A stretch of DNA of 64,000 nucleotides from assembly GCA_026874595.1 (NCBI GenBank), contig CM049307.1, positions 42,844,362-42,908,361 on the forward strand, written 5' to 3'. The DNA is from Sipunculus nudus. Lineage: Eukaryota; Annelida; Sipuncula; Golfingiida; Sipunculidae. A model generated the notes under the pieces. It worked only from the letters and a program-made list of their open reading frames with translations. It searched no databases and was not told where the DNA came from. Of the stretch, positions 1-10,448 are shown in pieces. Every line of letters starts with the position of its first letter. Position 1 is the first letter of the stretch. The position numbers and the translations under genes are program-made.

Positions 1-231
1 TGTTATCGTATCACTAACACCGACAAAAATTATACAACTAACAATGACACATTGCCATGAAATTAACACTGACATAATTGGAAAATCAAAATGGACATAA
101 ATATACATATAACATAAATTATTATATTAATGGACAAAGGATTTGAGGTGTGACCCAACCCTTTCTCGGTCCAGTTCGCTTTGATTATTGTATTATTCAG
201 GTTATTATCAGAGTACGAAACATAAACTTAC
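1..231 (-). other. Start of intron 1 of the PH-domain-like gene
   Basis: The sequence following the GTAAGT donor on the minus strand is AT-rich with no coding character. No acceptor followed by a PH-like continuation is visible before the window edge, so exon 2 must lie outside. Confidence 0.5.
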
Positions 232-315
232 CTTCAGTCTAAGTTTTGTAGCACTTGGTGGACGTTTCACAAATAGGTATCCTTTCTTAACTATGTCATT
301 CATGTTGTCCGGCAT
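232..315 (-). CDS. First coding exon of a PH-domain-like protein gene (partial)
   Basis: Seen: reading the minus strand, an ATG at 315 opens 28 codons, MPDNMNDIVKKGYLFVKRPP then SATKLRLK, and ends in phase 0 at a consensus GTAAGT donor (231-226). An in-frame TGA lies seven codons upstream of the ATG, so the frame cannot extend further 5'. A second ATG (303-301, context AACATGA) could also start translation. Known: the DIVKKGYL pattern with basic residues after it is typical of the first beta strand of pleckstrin-homology domains that sit at the extreme amino end, as in Dok, IRS or Gab adaptor proteins. Inference: a membrane-recruited signalling adaptor. The rest of the PH domain and the gene lie left of base 1; bases 1-231 look like intron. 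Which family it belongs to cannot be decided from 28 residues. Confidence 0.6.
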
Positions 316-480
316 GCCGGGCGTACAGAGGTATCACAGTATAGTTTGTGTTTGACGTTATTCAGCCTGACCGCAGCGGGTCCGGGGGAGAGAGCTACAT
401 CCACGCGTCTATTCTGGCACGCTGCTCAGTTCGTTATCAGCTGAGCGCCCGCCCGCTAACGGTATATACAACGGCAGTGT
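316..480 (-). promoter_or_regulatory. Probable 5' UTR and core promoter of the PH-domain-like gene
   Basis: This stretch is clearly richer in G+C and CpG than its surroundings. On the minus strand a TATATA box at 468-463 is followed by a GC-rich stretch with GCGGGCGGGCG. A start site about 30 bases downstream (near 435) would give a 5' UTR of about 120 bases before the ATG at 315. The box position and base composition are seen; the start site is inferred. Confidence 0.35.
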
Positions 481-940
481 GCACTCGATGACACCGCGCA
501 GACGCCGTGACTGCAGCCTCAGCAAGCGGCACAGGGCCGGTTTGTTTGTTCAATGCGTACAGGCCGCCGTAGGTTGTGGCTGGAGTAGGTTGAATTGTTT
601 CCCGCTGAGCCTTCTTTCTTGGCCAGTTTCCACCACTGACTACACCATCACTACCACCACCTACGCTGTTAAGATGATCTGACCACTGCCGCCTGATGCA
701 GCTGTTTCTTGAACTATCCAGTGACACTATCTCTCAGTTACTGAATCAGCAGTTTGAGATTCGGCCAGCAGTCTCTCCATCTGTTTAGGCATCTCTCCAG
801 CCTCCAGCTAGATGTTAACTTGTTTCCCCGCCCGTCCACAGTAGACAGGAAAGGTCGCTCGGCAGCGCCAAATGTTCTCAGATGTCAGCAATATACCCTG
901 TCCGGGTTCTTCTCCGGAAATTCCATATATACTTAGCATA
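481..940. promoter_or_regulatory. GC-rich upstream flank of the PH-domain-like gene
   Basis: Raised GC and CpG content continues to about 930 before returning to AT-rich DNA. Open frames on both strands (437-727 minus, 479-682 plus) have low-complexity translations and no recognisable domain, and are best explained by composition. It may be an upstream regulatory region or a non-coding exon. Confidence 0.25.
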
Positions 941-1041
941 AATAGAAACTTGCGCATCCCTATAGACACGCCTCTAACATGTTTCATACTCTATATTGAT
1001 GTCAACATATGAAAAATATTTAATGAAGCAAAAGCTAGAAT

Positions 1042-1384
1042 TAGGTCAAAATAAAAAAGGTATGGTTCTCAGGCACTTTCTTTCAGAAACCGGTTCGGTC
1101 GCGCATTTTTTTACACCTATTTTAGTATGTTTCGATAAAAATGTCATGTATATGATCAGGGAAAGCTGGATAATAACAGAATCTTTTTGCTAAAACAGGT
1201 AAAAGCCCTACATAACAAAGAAAATCTTATCAAAATTGTATTATTTTATCCTCTTGCAAGAAATGTCCGAGCGGCTGGAGCTCACAATTGGTAAGTTTCT
1301 ATTGAAAATAAAAATAAACTTTTGATGCGGGGGTTAAATTGACGCGGGTGGTGCAGGCATGAGAACTCTACCTTTTTTGGCTTT
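1042..1384 (+). mobile_element. R1 inverted-repeat element, copy 1
   Basis: One of four related elements (also 12181, 40712 and 43721). The left end reads AGGTCAAAATAAAAAAGG followed by TATGGTTCTCAGGCAC; the right end is the decayed inverse, GAGAACTCTACC then TTTTTTGGCTTTA. The interior carries the family's shared blocks: a TTTCGATAAAAAT block, a TACATAACAAAGAAAAT block, a GAGCGGCTGGAGCT block and a GATGCGGGGGTTAAATT block. No coding capacity is visible. It fits a non-autonomous DNA transposon (MITE). Confidence 0.65.
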
Positions 1385-1409
1385 AATTAAGGTTTTACGA
1401 ACATTATAA

Positions 1410-1532
1410 GGGGCCAATTGGCGAGCGGTATTATTCTTGGCAGTGGGTTTGTGTTACGGGGTGCACATAAAAGCGATTGGGACGCCGGACTTGAGCGCCA
1501 CCGACCTGGGTTCGACTCCCGGATCGGCCCAG
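1410..1532 (+). repeat. tRNA-derived repeat (SINE-like) or tRNA pseudogene
   Basis: It carries an A-box-like TGGCGAGCGGT at 1419 and a perfect B box GGTTCGACTCC at 1509-1519. GGGGCC at the left could pair with GGCCC at the right as an acceptor stem. The A-to-B distance (about 90 bases) is too long for a simple tRNA, and the arms between do not fold into a clean cloverleaf, so a tRNA-derived short interspersed element is more likely than a working tRNA gene. Confidence 0.45.
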
Positions 1533-1539
1533 GATTTTT

Positions 1540-3100
1540 CCCCTCAACAATTTGTCTTCATAACAGTTTGTCTCTCAGCAGATTTAAGCGAAAAGTATTT
1601 CTACAGAATTAATGTGTTCTACACATTAGGAGGACTAAGAAACATCCAAGAAACAAACCAATTTTAAAAAATAATCTGATTCACTATAAATATATATTTT
1701 TTTAATTCAAAGGGTGCGATCCCATTCTGACATACACCTATGTCATCATAGTAGGGCTATTTATAGGTACATTGTATTAATAAATTGGTGACCTGGGATT
1801 TGACCGTTTAACAGTGATACCATTGGACACACTACAGTTTAATGTGACTCCGGGGTTTAAATGCCCCCGACAATATTTAATTGGTATATAAACTTACTAA
1901 CTTACATAGTTTGACGTTTGGAAAAATGAATTTCGTGTGTTTGATACCGCGAAAAGATAAGCTGGTGAATAAAATGATAAAATTAAGGGTTCTTGCAAAA
2001 TTTTAATCAAATATTCAATCTAATAATTAATCATATCTAAATCTTGAACAATCTATTGCCGAAACAACAATTATCACAGGGTAGTTAGAAAGTAAAAAGG
2101 GGTATACACATCTGGGTTTACTCTTAAAGCTTTACACAGTGATATGTTATAACCTTATCAATGCTGATACACTTTTTTTATTTCATTGACAGCCATGTCC
2201 AACTGAAATGGGTACGGAAACAGACCATTGTCCGATAAAAACAGTACTGTTCACATAACATCAGCGACATTTGTGATGTCAGAATCACATTTTGTATTGC
2301 ATGGGCCAATACAAGAAGACAATAGCAGCCAGTTGCTGCATCTGTTTCTATAGCTATATCTACTATTATGGTTATTATAGTTTTATAGTATCTTCTGGCC
2401 AGTTAGCTAGATGCTCAGGGCTTTGGAACAAAACTTGTAAAATATATTGCTTGAAAAACAAATTCATGATGACTTTATAATATTATAGTGTTTATATATA
2501 TATATATCTTATGTGTGCGAAATGACATATGTGTGTGTGTGTGTGTGTGTACATTGTGCACTCGCTTTGTTACCAGCTTTTGGCTCGTTCCGCACGTCCT
2601 GAGAGTGGGTTGTATATTGTTCCGTACATTGTAAACATCGGGTTATTAAATCGACAACTTTAGGGTTGTCAAAAGGGGGTACCTAAAACAACCAGGTTGT
2701 CAAAATATCAATTTGAAAACCCTATATGACAACCCTTCAACTCTAGGATTACAGAATACCATGGCTGAGCCACTGAATTAAGATGCCTCGTTTTTGTTAT
2801 AATAACCATTGGTACAACCCATGCATGTGAAATAAATAAAGTTAAAATGCTATAACACTTAGCGTTTGATGTTTATCTCTTTCTCAGTAATTTAGTTTTT
2901 TTGGGCCGGGAATCGAAACCCGTCGTTTAAAATGTTTTATTTCCGATATAGATAATCCGATATCAAACAAATTTCAACTAACGGGATTCGCTTTGGTGTA
3001 AACTTACATGAACTAAAGGATCAAAATGAAGAACTAAACAGGGTGTGACAGGTGTTATAATGGAAATCATGGAGGAAAGGCGGTGAAACACATCACTCAT
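1540..3100. other. AT-rich intergenic DNA, nothing assignable
   Basis: No supported gene. It contains a short (TA)n run at about 2492-2507, a (TG)n run at about 2528-2551, and a cluster of GGTTGTCAAAA / TTGACAACC-type words at about 2655-2735 that form several inverted pairs. Confidence 0.5.
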
Positions 3101-3105
3101 GAAAA

Positions 3106-3216
3106 CAATATATGATAGACAAATGTAGGACTGGGAATAAAGAAAAGTAGGACGAAAGTAGGAAAATTGAAGGAAAAAGAAGGACAACCGTATAGGACTG
3201 AAACCACACAACTAAC
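3106..3216. repeat. Degenerate AGTAGGA-rich repeat, left copy
   Basis: AAAAGTAGGA-type words and a TATAGGACTGAAACCA block also occur, diverged, at 5166-5275. The two copies lie on either side of the pearl-like cassette at 3258-4982. Confidence 0.35.
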
Positions 3217-3257
3217 GACATTATTCATACTCATTCTTAATAAAAGAGTGTTCAATA

Positions 3258-4982
3258 ACAAGTGGCACATGGGCCATGACGCTCAGCTGAATTCAAGGAG
3301 CCTTAAACACGGGGTGAAATGACTGCCAGAAACCTCAAAATCATGCAGTTCACCAATCGACCTTAGGTATAGGTTACAGTGACCTTAATCCACATCAAAC
3401 TGCTACCATTTCTGCCAAACTGACAAATAGAGTGTTAAAATCATGTTCTTTCACACAGCTTGCAGAATATTGGTCAAAGTGAAATTATTTAAGGTTTCCA
3501 AGGAGATTTTGTATGGACCTCCCTGAAAGTGATGTATGAGGATTCTTGGCCAAGTGGATACAATTTGTGCCCCATCTGACCCACTGAATGCTTAACTAGA
3601 TGACACCACAGCTAAGGAACTAATTTTTTCGGCCTGAAAAAATAGAGAAAAAAATGCATAAAAACTAGAATACAGGAAGTCCGTCAAATCACAGGAGCAT
3701 GGGCTGAGGCATGGAATGTCTCCCGATCTGTCGGCCCTCAAATCTGCTGGCATCGCAGATAGCAAAGTGTAGCAAGACTTTGGAAATACCAGCTTTTGCA
3801 GAGGTATAATATGTCATACTCATAAATACATGTAAAAATACACAACTAGATGACACCACAGCTAATAAAGAAACTTATTTTGTCAGTCTCTAAAATTTCT
3901 CAGTCCAACCGTTATGATTTGTCTAGTTAACAGAAGGTCTCAAAATAGAGAAGAAAATTCGTAAAAATTAAAAAAAAAATACAGGTAATGCCACCATTTC
4001 TGTGGAAACTGAAGAAAGAGTCCATGATCAATATGCATGCAAAGAATCATGCTGATCAATGCATTAGTAATTCACCTTCTGGAGCTTTTGTATCAAATTT
4101 TTAATTATTCTGAGGGGTACTTCTGAGCCGATTAGCTCGGAGAATATGAGGAACAGAGACCTAATTTCAGGTTTCCACAGAGATATATTCATGAACCCCC
4201 TTTTATGTCAAGTTAGAAGATTCCAGGTCCAGCGGTTAGGAATAGTGCCATGTTAACAGTTGACAGTTTCATTGCAGGTCTAAAAAACAAAAAACAATCC
4301 GTGAAAATTGGAAAAAAAATACAGGTGGCGCAACCAGTCTGCAGAGAGTGATGGAACATCCCCTGTTTTTCAGATACTTGAGCTTTTGTATCAAAATTTT
4401 GATTATTCAGGGGGGGGGGTACTTCACAGCCCCATAGCTCAAAGAATATTGGTAACAGAGACCTAATTTCTGATTTGCAAGAAGATTATTCATGGACCTT
4501 CCTAGATTTGAAGTGAGAAGATTCTAGGTCTAGAGGTTACGATTTGTGCCCTGTTAACATATGACAGTTTCATTGCAGGTCTCAAAAAAGAGAAAACAAA
4601 TCGTGAAAATTGGAAAAAATACAGGTGGCGCCACCAGTCTGCAGGAGTGATGGAACATCTCATGGTCAATATTTATGCAAATAATCATGGTGATCAATGC
4701 AGAAGTTATTCAGATACTTGAGCTTTTGTATCATACTTTTAATTATTCTGGGGGGGGGGGGGTACTTCTGAGCCCCATAGCTCGAAAAATATGGGTAACA
4801 GAGACCTAATTTCAGGTTTCCAAGGAGATTTTTATGGACGTCCCAGGGTGCCAAGTTAGAAGATTCCAGGTCCAGCGGTTACGATTTGTGCCCTATTAAC
4901 AGACGGCCGGCCGGCCGGACGGACGACGGACAAAGAGTGATCGCTATAGCTCAGATGACTTTCAGTCAGCTGAGCTAAAAAA
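3258..4982 (+). mobile_element. Pearl-like cassette repeat, copy A
   Basis: The left end is ACAAGTGGCACATGGGCCAT then GACGCTCAGCTGA; the right end is TTTCAGTCAGCTGAGCTAAAA preceded by a GGACGGACGACGGACAAAG tract. The ends carry an inverted pair around CTCAGCTGA. Between them are several diverged tandem monomers of about 330-350 bases. Each has the blocks GAGCTTTTGTATCA, a poly-G run, ATAGCTCGAAGAATATGGGTA, ACAGAGACCTAATTTCAGG, AAGATTCCAGGTCCAG, ACGATTTGTGCCC, and CAGGTGGCGCCACCAGTCTG. This layout of fixed ends around a variable number of internal repeats matches the 'pearl'-type non-autonomous elements of bivalves, often linked to Helitrons. No transposase is present. Confidence 0.7.
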
Positions 4983-5870
4983 GAAATATTACCGATAATA
5001 TATTCAACCAAATTTTACGTGCTTGGTTGTCATTTTGTAGCTGTAGTTCTGACATAACGTGGTACTTAAAATCATCCACAATAATTTACCTATATGATTA
5101 TAACAAAAGGAAAATTTATAACTGAAATCGACGGTTTTTTAGACTGCATGTTATGTTACAGTGCAAAACAGAAAAGTAGGAAAAGTAAGAAAGATTATGA
5201 AAAGTAGGAATTTTAAAGAAAAAGTTCCAAAAAATAGGACTGAGACCAAAACAGAAAGAAGAAGTAGGATCACTTGATAGCCTGGAGGGATAAAAACTAG
5301 TAGACAGTTGTTGTGCTGGCTAAGTTAAGGGAATGCGATGTTCAGCTGTAACATAAGCGCTGTTACATTCAGCTGGTACAAAGAGCGGAATTAAACAAAT
5401 TATTCGTTAATGCTTTGAAGTCGACTGTGAATATGTATTCTTAATCAGTTATCTAACATAAAATAGGGGTTACATTATGGTCACATCAAGGTTTTATTAT
5501 GGACACTAACAAAACTTAAACCGGAAGCCAACAATTCAAAGCGAAAACCACAATCCCTGTTTTACTAGTTAACATTATACGTTTCCCGTGTAGAGTCTCA
5601 TTGCGGTTTACCATATAACCATTTGGTGCTATTAAATGGCACTAAGAATAATACAGGATTGACAGCCCATGTGACATTTTTGTCACGAGGAAAATAACGT
5701 TTTAGTCTAGTCCTTTGACCAGCATGTATAAGAGCTTGTAAGATAACATCACATCTATATACCAGACCGTAGTTGACATTAGGTCAGGGTGCATGCATCA
5801 GATGACCTTTGAGTAGGGCTGTTCCAGCTCAAGGGCCTTGGCGGCATCATACAAAACTAGTCTTTTCTTT
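4983..5870. other. AT-rich intergenic DNA
   Basis: No gene is seen. It includes the right copy of the AGTAGGA-rich repeat at about 5166-5275. Otherwise unremarkable. Confidence 0.45.
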
Positions 5871-5877
5871 ATGTCCT

Positions 5878-6171
5878 TATTGCCTCCGCCAGGAGGTTAT
5901 GCGTTCATCCCCTTCGTGTGTGTGTTTGTTTGTTTACACATTACTCGAACCATCATGAACGGAATCTCATGAAATATCCAGAGCAATTAAGGAATTGGCT
6001 AATGAAGAATCGGCATCGGCTACATTTTGGTGTGAATCTTTCAAATAATCCGGTCATCAAGTAATATTTACAAATGTACAGTCACATATGCACGAATGAA
6101 TCTGGAAATGTGGTCTGAACAAGTGATTGCCAACACGGGTTCGGGAGCAGTCCACACTAGGGCGGAGGCTT
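5878..6171 (+). mobile_element. CCTCCGCC-ended inverted-repeat element
   Basis: The left end TTGCCTCCGCCAGGAGG is mirrored at the right by CTAGGGCGGAGGCTTGCA, sharing GCCTCCGCC as a short terminal inverted repeat. The internal ATGCGTTCATCC and ACGGAATCTCATGAAAT blocks recur at 45104-45330, and the first also occurs in inverse orientation at about 46886-46929. It is about 290 bases, non-coding and MITE-like. Confidence 0.5.
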
Positions 6172-6189
6172 GCATTCCTTAGAATGCAT

Positions 6190-6690
6190 ATTTTTTAGTA
6201 TTAAAGTAAGATACAGGCATTGCTAGTACAGAGGTAAGAAAAATAAGACGTGTTTTAAAGTTTGTGGAGAGTGCTGGAGAACTGAACTTTATTTTGCTGG
6301 ATTAGCGAGGTCCACCAGTCTATTTTATGGCGGTCAGCTGGGCTTGGCTACATCCTGTGAATAAACCTCATGTTTAATCAAGTGGACTTACGGGTCTCAT
6401 GTTCCCAACATTTTGGTTAGAAAGTCCACATATAGAACGACGGAATTAGGTTTAATGTAGATTCCGGTTTGTCTCTATAAAGTTCATTTCATATTTAATA
6501 TTAACAACATCTGTGTTATTTATATCATAGAGCAAAAGATGGTGTTTATTTTAAACGGAATTATATTAAATCTGTACTGTTTTCAGAAATAGAGCTTTAT
6601 TTAGGGAAAGTAATACCTGCATTCATTCATAAGCTATCAAAACACTTGAGGAATTGTCCATTTTTTAAGTATGTTTCTCAGAAAGTCGGA
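6190..6690. other. Intergenic DNA, nothing assignable
   Basis: Mixed-composition sequence with no open frame, repeat or domain that I can support. Confidence 0.4.
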
Positions 6691-6936
6691 CACTTGATAT
6701 AGTGTTATGCAGGAAGTCTTGGAACAGTCTATCCGACTGTTAAGATGTCTGATAAGATGTCCCAATGTCTTCCCAGTAATCAGCTGTGTAATACTAGAAG
6801 ACCAGTGGAAAGCTACAGTGAAAGCAGCCAGTCAACCGAACTGGATCAAAGGTTCACCACGTTCGGTAGTTCAATTCATCAAGTATACTGTAACATGTGA
6901 CGGGTTCGGTGAATATACCGGATTCGCTAAACAGGG

Positions 6937-7314
6937 TTGCTGTCTGCCTCTTGTTCCGGTTCTGTACAGTACTATAATGACGCTAGGACAGCGTGTCAGT
7001 TTACTGGAGCAGCCCTGTCCCTGTCAGACCATGATATGATTTATCTGCTCCGAAGTGGACACCTTCATGAAAACACCTCGTCTGCTCCAGACGACCTCAA
7101 GAGGGGAGCGACTGTTCACAAGTCCCAAAGAGTCTTGTTTATTTATCAGAAGGCTTGTGTATCGATTCCACGGATTTCTAACCGGGTATCTATGTTACAG
7201 GACCACCTCCGGTCACTGGTGATATATAGGTTCCCCCGCATCCACAGAGACCCCACAGTACACAGACCAGCTTCGTGGCGCCAGTCCTGCCACCTCGCTA
7301 TGTATGACATCTAA
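6937..7314 (+). pseudogene. Possible decayed C-type-lectin-like coding relic
   Basis: This GC-richer island has an open frame containing YYNDARTACQFTGAALSLSD, a spacing reminiscent of the early helix region of C-type lectin domains (aromatic, A-R-x-x-C, G-A-x-L). A pyrimidine-rich tract ending TTCTGTACAG at about 6971 could be a splice acceptor just before it. Downstream residues show no WND-type motif or final cysteines, and the alternative frames also stay open. The family call is weak; chance resemblance is quite possible. Confidence 0.2.
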
Positions 7315-8056
7315 TATCGCCCGTCCCCGAGTGATATCGAACCCGATATGCACCCACACATTGTATAGTCATAAAATAGGGGTTTTTGGACGGAGTTTTC
7401 ATTTGCCTATGTTTCATGTTAAAGCCTATTATCTTAACTCTGTGAAGAAAGTTGTTACCTGAAAATTACATTTAATGTCTAGGTAAACCGTGAGATTTGG
7501 ACAAATATGGAATCGAGTTACTTTCAGATAAATACACTTTCTTGTAGGGATATAGCAACTAATATCATATCACCAATCCATAAATTCAATATGATGTTGA
7601 TGGTCAACTTAGAACATATAATCTGATGATTTGCAGGATAATGTTACAGAAGTGTGATGGAATTATTCTAATTACCTCGTTTTGGGGGTTTTCCAAATCA
7701 TTTTGATGAATTCTTTGAAATACAAGAAAAGTTTATCTGTGGTACAGTTCCGGTTTGTTTTCCAGCCTGTTACTGAAGCAGCCGGAGGTTAGGTTTTAAA
7801 ACCAGTTGGGAATTTGAGTGACACTTCGTAACAGGGCGGAAGAGTGTACTAACATACAGTAATGTTATGTGACCTTGAGAAATGCGGCAATGTCATCTAC
7901 CGATCTTGACCCAGCCCTCAGTGAGATGCACCAGTGGTGTAAGTTTTGGGGACTGTGCATCTAATTATTTTTAAGTTATTGCGCTAACATCATTTCAGCA
8001 AGATCGCCTCTGTGACCTTGAAAATGAGACGATGTGTCCATATTCAAACAAAACCC

Positions 8057-9448
8057 TATGGCCCGTATGCACAGTCGAAGTTTAGTTAGACCTTGTTTAT
8101 TGTTAAACCTTGTTTGGTTAAACTCAGTTTATCATAGACTGCAGAGTTTAAACTCCTCGTATACACAAAGCAGTTTTGCAGAGGTTTAGTTAAACCTGGT
8201 ATAACTTGCAAAGGTTTAGTTAAACCTGGTTTATCTTCCAGTCTGGCATCTGGATCAGTGTCCGGTTGAAAGGAAATGACATAATTTAATCCGTAATACC
8301 CATGCGAGTTCTTCTGTCAACTGGATACTAGATAAGAATGCCACTCTGATGCCCATTTTGTCACATTATTTAGTAAATTAATTTTATTTCTGGCCAACTG
8401 GTGATTTTATTTTCATTCAGTAATGAATCAAGCCAGGAGGCTATGCAAAAGAAACAAAAAATAAAAACAAGTGACCCATGGGTCATGACGCTCAGCCGAT
8501 TGTCATGTAACATTATGTCCTTGCACAGGCAAATAACTAAGATAATGTGGTTGTAATCATCATTCATGCATATTAGCTCATCAAGTTCAAGATCATATAA
8601 GTTCATCAAGCCTATAAGCACACCAAATTTGATGACAATCCATCCAGCCATTCTTGAGGAACCTGGCAAATTTGATATGGGTAACAGAGACCTAATTTAA
8701 AAATTCCAAGGGGACTTTTTATGGACCACACTGGATATCAAGTTAGAAGATTCCAGATCCAGTGTTTTCTACACTGTAACGGACAACCACATCTTTCAAG
8801 GTATCAAAAACAGAGAAAAATTTCGTAAATAATAAAAAAAATACAGGTGGCGCCACCAGTCTGCAAAAACTTATGAAACACTCCATGATCAATATGCATG
8901 TAAAGAATCACACCACGATGCCTTAGTTGTTCAGATACTTCAGCTTTTGTATCAAATTTTCCATTATTCTGGGGGGGGGGGGGGTTATTTCAGAGCCCCT
9001 TAGCTCAGAGGTTATGGGTACATAACAAAGACCTAATTTCAGGTTTCCAAGGCGATTTTTCATGAACATCCCTGGATGTCTATGGATGATTCTATGTCCA
9101 GCGGTTACGATTTGTGTCTGGTTAAAGGACAGACAGACGGACGGACAAATGGACGACGGACAAAGAGTGATCGCTATAGCTCAGATGACTTTCAGTCAGC
9201 TGAGCTAAAAAATCAGGGCAAACATTATTAATAGTTGAAGTTTAAAAAGTTGTTGAAGCTGTTTTATTGCTGAACATCCTCATAAACCAGCCCTTAGACC
9301 TGCTCATAGTTGGTTTATCTTTTTGGGGATAAAACTGGATAGTTAAACTTGGTTTAAAGATAAACCTCCTTTGTGCATATCACCAAATTTTTAAACGTCA
9401 CTTTAAACCTGGTTTAAGGTTAAACCATGTTTGTGCATACGGGCCATA
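8057..9448. mobile_element. Long terminal-inverted-repeat element (R4) hosting a nested cassette
   Basis: TATGGCCCGTATGCACA at 8057-8073 is repeated as a perfect 17-base inverse at 9432-9448. Just inside each end are many TTTAGTTAAACC / GGTTTAA words, including a direct repeat of GCAGAGGTTTAGTTAAACCT versus GCAAAGGTTTAGTTAAACCT at about 8175-8230. Pearl-like copy B (8466-9212) sits inside. Without it the element would be about 645 bases. No coding sequence is seen. Confidence 0.6.
8466..9212 (+). mobile_element. Pearl-like cassette repeat, copy B (nested)
   Basis: The left end ACAAGTGACCCATGGGTCAT is followed by GACGCTCAGCCGA; the right end reads CAGTCAGCTGAGCTAAAA. The interior has about two monomers with the same block order as copies A and C, including CAGGTGGCGCCACCAGTCTG. 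It is the shortest of the three copies and lies within the inverted-repeat element at 8057-9448, so it arrived later than that element. Confidence 0.7.
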
Positions 9449-9558
9449 TGTCTCCATACATGTGCATGGTGTATCAGTGGTGTATGGTGACTTTAAAACA
9501 ATTTTTTGTTTTAGTTATTGGGCTCACACCATATTTCGGACGGACGAACGACACTCAC

Positions 9559-9611
9559 CATTTCTATGTCTCCCAGTCTCTTGACAGTATATTTGGCGTA
9601 CGGACGAAGGT
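9559..9611 (-). other. Exon-like segment, possible short coding exon
   Basis: On the minus strand a TTTCTCACAAAAG acceptor-like site is followed by an open stretch reading LRPYAKYTVKRLGDIEM that ends at ATG|GTGAGT, a good donor. The LxPYxxYTVxxL pattern resembles a fibronectin type III strand. It is only 53 bases, with no partner exons found, so chance is a serious alternative. Confidence 0.18.
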
Positions 9612-9739
9612 CTTTTGTGAGAAATCAGAGATTTAATAAACAAAAATGTTATAAACATTCGAGAATTTATCTGAAAACAATTTCAAAGTGTTTCAGAAAA
9701 TCAATTTTAGATAAAGTCTAAGCGGTCATTAATATTACT

Positions 9740-10382
9740 CCCTAGATAGAGGAACCACTATAAATTCCCTTCGTGCAAGGGGAGAGAGATTTTAGTCTCG
9801 TGAGTACGACCAAAGCTATCTGTTGAAAAATGCAACCTAAACATATTGGGCCATCACATGTTGACATTTAACGATTCCTGCTTCTAAAACCACTGAAAAG
9901 CATCTTGGATAAGAGAATGTTCCCGTATGAAACCAGCTATATCAATTGGGGTTTGTTATTTTATATACCCTGAATGCTGTGTAATGGTTAGTATTTGTAA
10001 TACCTCCATTTCAAAAGTTGAATCCACTAAACCAGTTCCAACGAAACTGTCAATAACTTTGGCTTTTTGAGTACCATCTTGGGCATCTTGACATGGCCTG
10101 AGGGGGAATTGCCTCTTATAAACACTTTATAAGATTCCATCGAGTATAAAGGCATTACACCGTGAATATTTCTGCTCTCCTTTCTATCTTGGGCGGAGCA
10201 TTTCCGGTATCAACAGTGAATAGAAATATCACAAACAAGCAAACGTCGGAATAGATCGATTTTGTGCAGGTGTTTTATCCCACGTTTATAATTCCCAAAT
10301 ACTATGAATGACTCGAACATGTGGGCGAATTAACAAAGACAATTTAATATCTATAATGGATATTCGTTATATGCAGTTTATA

Positions 10383-10385
<3 letters not shown>
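9740..10385. other. Intergenic DNA, nothing assignable
   Basis: No supported gene, repeat family or recognisable element. Confidence 0.4.

Positions 10386-10445
<60 letters not shown>
10386..10445. repeat. (TA)n microsatellite
   Basis: About 60 bases of nearly perfect TA dinucleotides. The neighbouring open frame (10308-10742) is an artefact of reading through this array. Confidence 0.95.

Positions 10446-10448
<3 letters not shown>

Noticed and set aside
1410-1532. Functional tRNA gene
   Set aside because: The A-to-B box spacing is too long and the cloverleaf arms do not pair, so it is kept as a tRNA-derived repeat.
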